NCBI RefSeq assembly: GCF_001570405.1
Contig: NZ_BBYM01000053.1
Location: forward strand, 1-45,110
Direction: 5' to 3'
DNA: 45,110 bases
Source: Microtetraspora niveoalba
Lineage (GTDB): Bacteria > Actinomycetota > Actinomycetes > Streptosporangiales > Streptosporangiaceae
Numbering within the stretch: position 1 is the first letter of the stretch; every line of letters starts with the position of its first letter. Below the pieces are notes generated by a model. That model was given only the letters and a program-made list of their open reading frames with translations. It searched no databases and had not been told where the DNA came from. The position numbers and the translations under genes were made by a program. Below are positions 23,940-32,308 of this stretch, one piece after another.

Positions 23940-24989
23940 TCAACGAATGACGACGTTGGGGTCGGACCGGCCGTTCAGCAGGTTGACGACGGAATCCACG
24001 GCCTGGCGGACCATCCGCTCCATCGACTGTTTCGTGTGCGACGCGATGTGCCCGGTGACGTACATGCGGTCGCCGAAATCGTTCAGCAGGTCCTTGGCGA
24101 CCGTCGAATCCTGGTAATAGCCGTCGAAGACCGCCATGCCGAGCCCGCCGCGGGCGAGCGCGTCGCGCAGCGCCCCGGGATCGACGACGGAGGCCCGCGC
24201 GGTGTTGACCAGGATGGTGCCCGGACGGACCCTCCCCAGGACGCGGCGGTCGATCAGCGCGGCGGTCTCGGCGTTGCCGCCCACCATGACGACGAGGACG
24301 TCGCTCCACTCGGCCAGCTCGGGGAGCTGCCGGAAGCGCACCCCGAGCGTCATCTCCAGGTCCTCCCTGCGGGTCCGGTTGTAGTAGGAGACCCGGCAGC
24401 CGAACCCGAGCCGCAGGATGCCCGCGATGCGGGTGCCGATCTGCCCGAGGCCGACGATGCCGATCTTCTTGCTGACCAGCTCGTCCGGCAGCTCGTCCGC
24501 CCCCGACCAGTGCGGATAGACGGTGCCGAGATGCCGGGGGATGCGCCTGCTCGCGTTGATGATCTGGCCGACGGTGAACTCGGCCACGGCGTCGGGCGTG
24601 CGCTCCGGCGTGTTGGTCACCACGATCCCGCGCCGCCTGACCGCCGCCGCGTCGATGAAGGTCTCGTAGCCGAGGCCCAGGAACGCGATCACCCTGAGGC
24701 CGTCCGCGAGCTCGAGCGCCTCCTCGGTGACGAGCTCCTCGCCCCCGTGCAGGTAGGCGACGGCGCCCGCCAGCTCGTGTCGCAGCGCCTGGGCCGTGGG
24801 CGGCTCCCTCCGGCCGATCGGCACCACCTCGCACCCCAGGCCGTACAGCGGGCCGAGGAGCCGCTCGTCGATGCCCGCGCCGCTCACGACGATCTTCGCC
24901 GACCCGATCTCCACCCCTGTGCGCGTCACCGCGCGATGTGCGACATCCACCGCGGATATGAGATTACTTGTCCGCATTTGAGGCATCAT
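23940..24989 (-). CDS. D-isomer-specific 2-hydroxyacid dehydrogenase
   Basis: This 349-residue cytoplasmic NAD(P)-dependent enzyme shows the nucleotide-binding GLGQIGTRIAGIL, the substrate-binding arginine in LVNTARASVVD and the catalytic histidine in TGHIASHTK. The N-terminal half has the split catalytic domain of the family. The start is uncertain: three in-frame ATG codons lie at 24989, 24986 and 24977, and the frame opens at 25100. I use 24989, which has AAAGA upstream. It precedes the ThDP enzyme on the same strand and is divergent from the SCO2524-like cassette. Substrate is unknown. Confidence 0.88.
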   Translation of the reverse strand: MMPQMRTSNLISAVDVAHRAVTRTGVEIGSAKIVVSGAGIDERLLGPLYGLGCEVVPIGRREPPTAQALRHELAGAVAYLHGGEELVTEEALELADGLRVIAFLGLGYETFIDAAAVRRRGIVVTNTPERTPDAVAEFTVGQIINASRRIPRHLGTVYPHWSGADELPDELVSKKIGIVGLGQIGTRIAGILRLGFGCRVSYYNRTRREDLEMTLGVRFRQLPELAEWSDVLVVMVGGNAETAALIDRRVLGRVRPGTILVNTARASVVDPGALRDALARGGLGMAVFDGYYQDSTVAKDLLNDFGDRMYVTGHIASHTKQSMERMVRQAVDSVVNLLNGRSDPNVVIR

Positions 24990-25171
24990 CAGGTCTTTCG
25001 GCGTAAAAAGGCGGGCATTTCGGATTTTCGGCGCGGCCGTCCTTCCTTGTACAGAACCGCCGGAACGGATCGCGCAGCGTCGGGAAACCCGGAATACCAC
25101 AACGGTGTCGACCTCCCCAAGTGTAGGTCCGGCCGGGGGCGAGGTCCCGCCGGGCGTGGCGGAATCTCACC

Positions 25172-25208
25172 TTGACTTATTGTTGAAACGCCATTCAGCG
25201 GCAACAAT
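25172..25208 (+). promoter_or_regulatory. Candidate promoter/operator upstream of the five-gene cassette
   Basis: TTGACT (25172-25177) is a -35-like hexamer; no strong -10 follows. ATTGTTG (25179-25185) and CAACAAT (25202-25208) form a perfect inverted repeat with a 16-base spacer, about 60 bases before the first gene. Confidence 0.35.
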
Positions 25209-25266
25209 GGCAGCGAATCCGCGCCGACGACGCATCCGGCCGGATCGTCGTGGCGAGGGGGCATCG

Positions 25267-27099
25267 ATGAAACTTCAGCCGCGCCAGCAGCTCCTGGAGC
25301 TCTGGGAGGCCATCGCGCGCACCTCCTATCGGGAGAAGGCGTGGGCCTGGGGCGGTCGCGACAGCTCCAACTCGATCTCGGACGCCGAGCAGCTCCTGTG
25401 CCTGATGTACCCCGCGGCCGAGCTCCCCGGGTTCCGGCTCGACACTCCCGACGAGACCGCGGACGACGTGCTCGAGGCGCTGGAGAACCTGGGCGACAGC
25501 GTCGAGATCCCCCGGCTGTTCCTGCGCCTCTTCTCGCACTACCTGAACACCTACACGCACGACGACGGCCGCCCGGACTTCTCCGGCGGCAGCTACTTCC
25601 GGCCCTCGGCGGAGGGAGACGAGGTCACCGCGGACCAGCGCGGGATCGACATCGTCGACTCCTACTCCATGTCGATCACGCTCATGCTGAGCATGCTCGG
25701 CTTCCTCAAGGTGTTCCGCCAGAGCGTGCGGCGCGAGGGCATCCGCAGGCAGATACGCGAGCTGGAGACCATGGCCGGCGACCGGCTCTCCGCCGCCATG
25801 GTGGGGATGCTGCGCAGTTTCTCGGTCAACGCCTTCGAGCCCTCCTCCCCGGAGGGCGAGGCGCTGCTGCGCACCGCCAACCAGACGGGCGCCCCCAGGC
25901 GGCGCGTCCTGGACGACTTCCAGAAGCGGCTCGAGGAGGTCCGCGCCGGGCTGCGCGACCTGACGATCGGGTCCGGCGTGGTCGACCTCGACAACCCGAA
26001 CCTGCTCTTCGAGTGCGGCTGGTCGTGGGGCGTCGTCAAGGACGCCCCGGCCGTCGAGACGAACCTGCAGGTGGGGCAGCAGCCCAAGGGCATCGCCGCC
26101 GACACGCCCTACCTCTACTTCACCGTGAACGCCCTGGTCGGCCTCGTCGACCTGTGGTCCGAGCGGACCAGAGTCCTCGGCCTGCTCAACGACGACCAGC
26201 AGCGGCTCGCCGCCGCGCTCCAGCTCCGCTGGGACCTCACGCAGGCGTACTGGCGCACCGTCGCGACGTACGGCAAGGGCCGCTGGCCGCTGGAGGACAT
26301 CCCGTGGCGGACCACCGACGGCAAGGAGTCCGACTACTACAGCCTCGGCGTCACCGCCATGGTCGTGCAGTACCTCGCCCGCAGCAGGGCGGGCGACGTG
26401 GACCTCAACCGGGTCGCGGGCATCCTGGAGGAGCTGGCGATGCGGGCGCGCATCACCCGCCGGGCGATCCCGGGCGACCCCCCGGTCGCGCTGCACGAGC
26501 CCGGCGTACGGGTGAACCTCGCCGGGACCGAGGAGCTCGGCCCCCCGCTGATCTGGGTCGTCTCCGACTTCGCCATCACGCTGCTCAAACGGACGATCTG
26601 GGTGGCCAACGTCGCGCAGAGCTCCCGCACGAGAGAGCGGCTGCACAACCTGGCCGACCAGATCTGGCAGCACATCCTGGCGCGCCAGTTCGGCGGCGGC
26701 CTCCACAAGGGCCTCTGGGACCAGCCCGCGAACGCCTTCCCCGACATCGCGACCCGGCACGAGCAGCCCTCCTGGTACTTCACCGAGCGGGTCGTGGAGT
26801 TCCTCGTCTCGCTGGCCCAGGCGTCGGGCGAGCCCCCGCTGCGCAGCACCCAGCTCTTCGAGCTCGCCAGCGAGATGCTGAGCGAGGCCGAGCACCTGCT
26901 CAACCGGGAGCAGGTGCTGCGGCCCACCCGCCCGGGGCAGCACCTGCGCTCCAGTGTCAGCGGCGTCCAGGCCGGGCTGCAGCGCGCCCGCTCCATCATC
27001 GGCGAGCGCCCCGGGAGCGCGATCGCGCTCATCACCGAGGCCCTGCTGGAGCTGGAACGCCAGGCGACCGCCCGGGAGAACGCCTCGGAGGCGATGTAG
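25267..27099 (+). CDS. SCO2524-family protein, first gene of an uncharacterised cassette
   Basis: This 610-residue soluble protein opens MKLQPRQQLLELWEAI, followed by AWGGRDSSNSISDAEQLLC, which I recognise as the start of the actinobacterial SCO2524 family. It is largely helical, with segments that look like an all-alpha toroid or scaffold (for example WVANVAQSSRTRERLHNLAD). It has no signal peptide, membrane helix or catalytic motif that I can identify. ATG 25267 has GAGGGG 6 bases upstream; the frame extends to 25105 without a better start. The next gene begins 2 bases after its stop, so it is the head of a tight operon with SCO2523-, SCO2522- and SCO2521-like genes. Function is unknown. 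The family call is from memory of the protein family and needs a profile search. Confidence 0.85.
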   Translation: MKLQPRQQLLELWEAIARTSYREKAWAWGGRDSSNSISDAEQLLCLMYPAAELPGFRLDTPDETADDVLEALENLGDSVEIPRLFLRLFSHYLNTYTHDDGRPDFSGGSYFRPSAEGDEVTADQRGIDIVDSYSMSITLMLSMLGFLKVFRQSVRREGIRRQIRELETMAGDRLSAAMVGMLRSFSVNAFEPSSPEGEALLRTANQTGAPRRRVLDDFQKRLEEVRAGLRDLTIGSGVVDLDNPNLLFECGWSWGVVKDAPAVETNLQVGQQPKGIAADTPYLYFTVNALVGLVDLWSERTRVLGLLNDDQQRLAAALQLRWDLTQAYWRTVATYGKGRWPLEDIPWRTTDGKESDYYSLGVTAMVVQYLARSRAGDVDLNRVAGILEELAMRARITRRAIPGDPPVALHEPGVRVNLAGTEELGPPLIWVVSDFAITLLKRTIWVANVAQSSRTRERLHNLADQIWQHILARQFGGGLHKGLWDQPANAFPDIATRHEQPSWYFTERVVEFLVSLAQASGEPPLRSTQLFELASEMLSEAEHLLNREQVLRPTRPGQHLRSSVSGVQAGLQRARSIIGERPGSAIALITEALLELERQATARENASEAM

Positions 27100-27101
27100 C
27101 G

Positions 27102-28016
27102 ATGCTCGTGTTCGCGATATCGGACAAGGGCGGCACCGGCCGCTCGGTGACGAGCAGCAACATCGTGTACCGCCGGGCGCTGCAGGGCAGCGACGTGTGC
27201 TACCTCGACTTCGACTTCGGCTCTCCGACGGCCGGCGCCATCTTCAGCGTCAGCTCGGTGGCACGGGGCACCGCCCAGGGCGGGATGCACCGCTACTTCG
27301 AGGGCCGGCTCGCCGATCCGCACCGCATCGACGTCTGGGTCGAGTCCGACCGCGAGGGACTGCGCGGCAAGCCGCCCGGCGCGGGCCAGATGGTGCTCTT
27401 CCCCGGCGACGAGGGCGGCGGCGAGTTCTCCACGGTGAGCGAGGAGATGCTGCGGCGCTGCGTCCGGCTCTTCTCCCGCCTGGAGGAGGAGTTCGACCTG
27501 TGCCTGGTGGACCTCAGCGCCGGCCGCTCGTTCGCCGCGCAGATGGCGCTCGCCGCCACCGCGCGGCTCCCGGGCGTGCCGTTCCGCTGGCTCGTCTTCC
27601 ACCGCTGGACCCGCCAGCACATCATCGCGGCGCACGGTCTCGTCCGGGGCAGGCAGGGCCTGCTCGCGGCGGGGGTGGAGCACGGCCACGACGAGGAGAA
27701 CCTCGCCGACCACATCCGGTTCGTCCGCACAGCCGTGCTCGAGCCCGACGCGGCCGAGCTGGAGGGGCTGCGCGAGACGCAGAAGGCGTGGCTGCACGAG
27801 TGCGACCGCGAGCTGCGCGAGCTGGCCCGCAAGTACGGCGTCGGGCGCACGGCGATGCTCGGCAAGATCCCGCTCGACCCGGTGCTCCAGTGGCGCGAGC
27901 AGCTCATCTCCGACGAGGACGTCCTGTCCAGCCAGATCGCGAACGCCGAGACCGTCGCGGCCTTCGACGACCTGGCGAAGAAGATCGTCGACGACAGCGC
28001 GTGGGAGGCCCTGTGA
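27102..28016 (+). CDS. SCO2523-family variant P-loop protein (MinD/ParA-like fold)
   Basis: This 304-residue protein starts MLVFAISDKGGTGRSVTSSN. This is the position and pattern of the deviant Walker A motif of ParA/MinD proteins (KGGxGKS/T), with signature Lys9 kept but the phosphate-binding Lys replaced by Arg14. The second motif CYLDFDFGSPTAG resembles the switch I region, and a Walker B-like strand occurs in FDLCLVDLSAGRS. Residues 140-230 hold a helical insert. It probably binds nucleotide weakly or without normal hydrolysis; that is inference. It starts 2 bases after the SCO2524-like stop and its own stop overlaps the next GTG start. Confidence 0.88.
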   Translation: MLVFAISDKGGTGRSVTSSNIVYRRALQGSDVCYLDFDFGSPTAGAIFSVSSVARGTAQGGMHRYFEGRLADPHRIDVWVESDREGLRGKPPGAGQMVLFPGDEGGGEFSTVSEEMLRRCVRLFSRLEEEFDLCLVDLSAGRSFAAQMALAATARLPGVPFRWLVFHRWTRQHIIAAHGLVRGRQGLLAAGVEHGHDEENLADHIRFVRTAVLEPDAAELEGLRETQKAWLHECDRELRELARKYGVGRTAMLGKIPLDPVLQWREQLISDEDVLSSQIANAETVAAFDDLAKKIVDDSAWEAL

Positions 28017-28975
28017 CGCCGGCGCAGGCGGTGTTCGGCGAGGTCGAGGCGGAGCGCAGGGTCGCCTCCGCCCCGCTGTCGCACGTGTCCATCGAGCTGG
28101 GACACCTCTACATGGAGGACTTCCAGGCCGGGCCGGACCGGCTCAGGGAGCAGTTCCGGCAGGTGGCCCCGTGGGCCGAGACGATGCGCAGGAGCTGGCA
28201 GGCGCGGGTGCCCGGCGGCCGGGCCAGGGTGAGCACCTGTTTCCTGATCGACGACTACTTCAGCAGGTTCAGCACACCCGCCGAGCTGGTGCCGGCCGTG
28301 CTGGAGGCGGCCGCCGAGTGCGACCTGACCATCGACTACCTCGCCCGGGAGTCCGCCTGCGCCGAGACCGACGGCGTGAAGCTGGCCCGCCTGGTGGAGG
28401 ACCGCCTGGTCACCGACCCGCCCGCCGGCACCAACGGGTCGCGCCCGCCGGTCACCGAGACCGGCTGGCTGTGCAACGGCGCCAGGTCCCCGTACGGCGG
28501 CGCCGTACAGGCGATGGAGTCGGCCCGGGCGTGGGAGCCGCCGGCGCAGAACGCCAAGCGACGGCACTCGATCTTCGTGGACGTCGAGCTGTGGGACTCC
28601 GACAGCCGGGGGCGCACCTGGTCGTGCCCGTTCCTCGCCGCGGTCTGGCAGTTGCTCCGGCTGGGCCTGATCCGCAACGACGGCGAGCTGCCGGTGCGGC
28701 CGGTGCCGGGCGGGCCGCCGTTCCCCTCCGACTGGGAGGAGCTCCCGGCGATCGTCCAGCTCAACCCGGCCGCCGCCCCGTTCAGCGCGTACAGCACCAT
28801 GTCGGTGCTGTCGTCGCGCTTCCTGCCGGTCGAGCTGGCGGTGCGGACGATCCTCAGCCAGGTCTTCGTGGACGCGGAGGTCCTGCGGCAGGTGGCCGGC
28901 CGCAGCGCCGGCGAGGGTGTCCCTCTGCCGGACGAGCTCGTCGACCGCATCTCCTATGTCTTCCTGGGGGCGTGA
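28013..28975 (+). CDS. SCO2522-family protein
   Basis: This is a 320-residue soluble protein from GTG 28013 (GTGA overlap with the P-loop gene). The start of the conserved region, PLSHVSIELGHLYMEDFQ, and a later CFLIDDYFSRFSTPAELVP are recognisable features of this uncharacterised actinobacterial family. ETGWLCNGARSPYGGAVQAM and FVDVELWDSDSRGRTWSCPF are dense in Cys, Trp and charged residues and could form an active or binding site. The protein has no membrane segment. It is translationally coupled to the P-loop gene, which suggests a stoichiometric partner. Function unknown. Confidence 0.85.
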   Translation: MTPAQAVFGEVEAERRVASAPLSHVSIELGHLYMEDFQAGPDRLREQFRQVAPWAETMRRSWQARVPGGRARVSTCFLIDDYFSRFSTPAELVPAVLEAAAECDLTIDYLARESACAETDGVKLARLVEDRLVTDPPAGTNGSRPPVTETGWLCNGARSPYGGAVQAMESARAWEPPAQNAKRRHSIFVDVELWDSDSRGRTWSCPFLAAVWQLLRLGLIRNDGELPVRPVPGGPPFPSDWEELPAIVQLNPAAAPFSAYSTMSVLSSRFLPVELAVRTILSQVFVDAEVLRQVAGRSAGEGVPLPDELVDRISYVFLGA

Positions 28976-29002
28976 ACCGCCGGATCCGCGAACGGAGCGC
29001 AC

Positions 29003-29980
29003 ATGCTGCTGATGGGGGAAGTCCGGACCGGGCTCCTGCAGAACTCGGGGGAGATCCCCGAGTCGCTGTGCCAGGCCGTCCTCGGGCTGCTCTCCGGAGA
29101 GCGGGTGCGGGTCTCGCGCCGCCCCATCATGTACGCGGTGTCGCCCGACCAGCTCACCGGGGTGGACTGCCGGCTGGCGTCGGCCTCGCGGGCCAGGGTC
29201 CGGGGAGTCGGGACGGTGCTGTCACGGGCGTCGGTGACCGGCGGGCGGGTGCTGCAGGGGTCCTCGCACATCCGGGTGGTGCGGGCCGGGTCCGACCACC
29301 GGCTGTCCTGGTCGCACTACCTCGCCCGGCCGGGCGTGGTCGAGGTGTTCGGCAAGGTGCGCGTCCCCGATCTCGTGGAGGGCTTCGCCGAGAGCGGGGC
29401 GTGGAACGACTGCCTGGACCTCGGCAGCGTGAGCGAGCGCTTCATGGACGCCGTCCAGGGGTCCCCGCTCCTGGACAGGAAGGCGCCGTTCAAGAGCGCG
29501 CGGACCCGGCTGCGCTGGGTCGCGGTGAGCGCGGAGCGGGAGCCGGGACACGAACCGGGACACGAACCGGGACACGAACCGGGGCAGGAGGGGCCGGGCA
29601 TCCGGTTCGTCCTCGGCCGCGACCGGGTGCGGACGCTGCGCCTGGTGCTGCCGGGCGGCCTCACCCCCGGCGTCGTCGACTTCTGCGAGGACCTCGCCCT
29701 GCACGACTGGCTGCTGACCACCCTGCAGGTGATCTTCGAACGGGCCGGGGTGGGCACGGCGACGCGGGCGGAGGTCACCGCGAGGCTGGCTCCCGCGGTG
29801 GACCACCTGCTGCACCTGTGGATGCCGGCGGCCCGGCTCGACGACGAGTTCACACCGTTCTGGGAGCGCCTGGAGCGACGTCCGGGCTTCAGCCGCCAGT
29901 GGCTGTCGCTGGTCGCGCGCGTACGCGACCAGATCGCGGTCAACACATTGGCTCTGCTGAGGGAGGCGGGCGGGTGGTAG
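29003..29980 (+). CDS. SCO2521-family protein
   Basis: This 325-residue soluble protein starts MLLMGEVRTGLLQNSGEIP. Its first half holds short beta-rich segments with an SGERVRVSRRPIMYAVSPDQ pattern, and the second half is helical. A charged loop of four Gly-His-Glu-Pro units (residues about 181-196) interrupts it, encoded by a 12-bp tandem repeat, and sits between a beta-rich part and the final domain. No known catalytic motif was found. It starts 27 bases after the SCO2522-like stop and is followed directly by the membrane protein gene. The family call rests on the N-terminal pattern and on the conserved gene order. Confidence 0.85.
   Translation: MLLMGEVRTGLLQNSGEIPESLCQAVLGLLSGERVRVSRRPIMYAVSPDQLTGVDCRLASASRARVRGVGTVLSRASVTGGRVLQGSSHIRVVRAGSDHRLSWSHYLARPGVVEVFGKVRVPDLVEGFAESGAWNDCLDLGSVSERFMDAVQGSPLLDRKAPFKSARTRLRWVAVSAEREPGHEPGHEPGHEPGQEGPGIRFVLGRDRVRTLRLVLPGGLTPGVVDFCEDLALHDWLLTTLQVIFERAGVGTATRAEVTARLAPAVDHLLHLWMPAARLDDEFTPFWERLERRPGFSRQWLSLVARVRDQIAVNTLALLREAGGW
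29543..29590 (+). repeat. 12-bp in-frame tandem repeat, 4 units
   Basis: Units of CCGGGACACGAA begin at 29543, 29555 and 29567; a fourth diverged unit follows at 29579. They encode PGHE repeated inside the SCO2521-like protein. Confidence 0.93.
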
Positions 29981-29986
29981 GTGCCC

Positions 29987-30931
29987 ATGCCAGGTAGGAC
30001 GAGGCTCTCCGCCGAGATCATCCCCCGCACCCTCCGGAAGATCCTCATCACCGCGGCGGTCGGGGTGCCGACGTACTTCCTGACCAACGACAACGGGTCC
30101 GCCTTCAACGGCGAGCACACCGCGTGGGCGCTGCTGCTGACCGTGTTCATCAGCGCCGTCGTCTTCCTGACGCAGTACCTCATCGAGGTCGACAAGCAGC
30201 TCGAGGCGACCCGCCACGAGATGATCACCGGGCTGTCGCGGATCACCAAGGCGACCGAGCTGTTCAACCGGGTGGAGGCGTCGGCGGTGCAGACCGACGT
30301 GATCACGCAGTTGGTGAGCAACGCCACCCGGGTGGACAAGGAGATGCCGGCGCTGGTGCAGGCGTTCGCCCAGTCGGAGATCGCGCGGATCTCAACGCTG
30401 CTCCGGGAGCTGAGCGAGGGCAACGTCATCTACGAGGGCGAGGACCGCGACTGGCTGCTCGGCCTGACCCGGAACACCCAGCGCACCCTCGACGCCCTCA
30501 GTCTCAACGTGGTGGACCAGGGGCCGAGCGAGTTCGACGGCGGGTTCTGGACGACGGACGCGGGCCAGCGCTATCTGGAGGCCCAGCGCGACCGGCTCAG
30601 GTCCGGGGTGCGGATTCGTCGGATCTTCTTCGTGGACCGCGCCGAGCGGGTGGAGTCGGAGATGTTCGGCCGGATCTGCAAGATGCACACCGAGATCGGG
30701 ATCGAGGTGCGCATCCTCACCCCCGAGGACCTGTCCAGCCCGCTGGGGCTGCTCGACTTCATCATCTTCGACGACGACGTGAGCTACGAGATCACGCCGT
30801 CCGCGCCGCAGGTGGGGCAGATCACCACGCACACGTTCGTGCACACCCTGCTGGTGCTGGAACCGCCCCGGGTACGGCAGCGGATCGAGCGGTTCAAGGA
30901 GCTGTGGGAGCTGGCGTCGGAGCCGTCCTGA
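29987..30931 (+). CDS. Two-helix membrane protein with a possible phospholipase-D-like C-terminal domain
   Basis: This 314-residue protein has two predicted membrane helices at about residues 18-36 (KILITAAVGVPTYFLT) and 45-65 (WALLLTVFISAVVFLTQYLI). A charged, probably coiled segment follows (about 70-150), and then a globular part from about 180. The latter contains RSGVRIRRIFFVDR, GIEVRILTPEDL and LLDFIIFDDDVSYE, in the order of the strand pattern seen in phospholipase D-type folds, but the HxK catalytic motifs are absent, so it is probably degenerate. An earlier GTG at 29981 abuts the SCO2521-like stop; ATG 29987 has GGGTGG 9 bases upstream. It is the last gene of the cassette and may anchor the complex to the membrane. 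Confidence 0.8.
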   Translation: MPGRTRLSAEIIPRTLRKILITAAVGVPTYFLTNDNGSAFNGEHTAWALLLTVFISAVVFLTQYLIEVDKQLEATRHEMITGLSRITKATELFNRVEASAVQTDVITQLVSNATRVDKEMPALVQAFAQSEIARISTLLRELSEGNVIYEGEDRDWLLGLTRNTQRTLDALSLNVVDQGPSEFDGGFWTTDAGQRYLEAQRDRLRSGVRIRRIFFVDRAERVESEMFGRICKMHTEIGIEVRILTPEDLSSPLGLLDFIIFDDDVSYEITPSAPQVGQITTHTFVHTLLVLEPPRVRQRIERFKELWELASEPS

Positions 30932-32090
30932 CCGGGGCGAACGTGCGGTCGGGGCGGCAGATCTCCAGCCTCCGCGCGGTCTCCTCGTCGGCGTGGCCGT
31001 CCAGCACGGCCGCGACCAGCTCGGCGGTGGCCGGGGCGAGGGTGATGCCGAGGCCGGCGTGCCCGGTCGCCGCCACCAGCCTGCGGTGGTCGTCGACGTA
31101 CCCGATGATCGGGATGTGGTCGGTGCTCGCCGGGCGGAGCCCGGCCCAGTGGCGCTCGACCGGCCAGTCCGCCACCGCGGGCATGAGGGTGGCCGCCCAC
31201 CTGGAGATCTCGTCCCGCCCGGCGGCGGTCGGGGTGGGGTCCCCGACGCCCTCCTCGTACGTCACGCCGACGGCCAGCCGCCCGTCGTGCCGGGGCACCA
31301 GGTACGGGTAGCCGGTGCGGCCGTCGGAGGTGATCTCGGCGAAGACGTGGTGGCGCAGCGGATAGGTCGTGAAGCCGGGGCGGCGCACGTTGTACGCCTC
31401 CCCCTTGATCGGCAGCATGACGGCGTCGAGGGCGGGCAGCAGCAGCCCGCTGAGGTGCCCCGCGGCGACGACGACCGTGCCCGCGTGGATCTCGTCTCCG
31501 CCGCGCAGCTCGACGCGCGCGCCCTCGGGGCCGGAGGCCACGCCCAGGGCGCGGGCGTCCAGCCGTACCGCGACGCCCGCCCGCTCCATCGTCCGGCGCA
31601 GCGCCTCCATCAGCTCGCGCGGGTCGAGGGCCAGCTCGTCCGGCAGCAGGAAGCCTCCGACCACGGCCTCGCTGAGGAGGGGTTCGAGCGACCGGGCCTC
31701 GGCGGCGGTGAGCTGCTCGACCGCGAACGGCGACGCCTCCCACCGGGGCAGGATCTCCGTCTCCAGGCGGGTCATCTCCTCGTCGTCGAGGGCCACCTGG
31801 ATGTCGCCGCCGTCCAGCACCGGGACCTCGACGCCGGAGACCTCGGCCAGCTCGGCCAGCCAACCGGGGTAGAGGTCGCGGCTGTGCTTGATGACGGGGC
31901 TCAGCCGGCCGAGGCACGAGCTCTCGGTCTGGGTGAGGATGCCGCCCATCGCGGCGTCGGAGGCCCCGAGGCCGAGCTGGGACGCCGCCTCGACGAGGAC
32001 GACGCTCCGGCCCTGCGACCTGATCCTGTGCGCGATCGCGCATCCGATGACTCCGCCGCCGACGATCGCGACATCACAGGTCTCACGCAC
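30894..32090 (-). CDS. Glycine/D-amino-acid oxidase-type FAD oxidoreductase
   Basis: This 398-residue flavoprotein begins CDVAIVGGGVIGCAIAHRI, the FAD-binding dinucleotide fold, and ends with the DAO-family pattern WAGLRPASTDHIPIIGY and ATGHAGLGITLAPATAEL. It resembles glycine oxidase/ThiO and D-amino-acid dehydrogenases, but no thiamine genes are nearby. GTG 32090 has GGGGAG 5 bases upstream. The 3' end overlaps the convergent membrane-protein gene of the cassette by 38 bases, so the two transcripts could interfere. The substrate, an amine or D-amino acid, is unproven. The D-amino acid operon at 16.3-20.7 kb makes a D-amino acid link tempting but indirect. Confidence 0.9.
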   Translation of the reverse strand: MRETCDVAIVGGGVIGCAIAHRIRSQGRSVVLVEAASQLGLGASDAAMGGILTQTESSCLGRLSPVIKHSRDLYPGWLAELAEVSGVEVPVLDGGDIQVALDDEEMTRLETEILPRWEASPFAVEQLTAAEARSLEPLLSEAVVGGFLLPDELALDPRELMEALRRTMERAGVAVRLDARALGVASGPEGARVELRGGDEIHAGTVVVAAGHLSGLLLPALDAVMLPIKGEAYNVRRPGFTTYPLRHHVFAEITSDGRTGYPYLVPRHDGRLAVGVTYEEGVGDPTPTAAGRDEISRWAATLMPAVADWPVERHWAGLRPASTDHIPIIGYVDDHRRLVAATGHAGLGITLAPATAELVAAVLDGHADEETARRLEICRPDRTFAPVRTAPTPAPTAP

Positions 32091-32308
32091 GCAAGCTCCC
32101 CATGCTTCGCCGTTTCCCGGCTTCCACAGTAGGTGAGGTCAGGTCGTTCCAGAAGGTCACACACGCGTGGCCCACGGGAACTTTATCGCGAAAGAATCTT
32201 GAGAGTAGGGCGAACGCACAAGATTGCTGGAGTGCCCTGTTTGCACCGATGCCGGGCGGCTCGTACAACCGAAGAAGGGCCCGCGGGAGCACCGGGAGAG
32301 GGGCGCGC

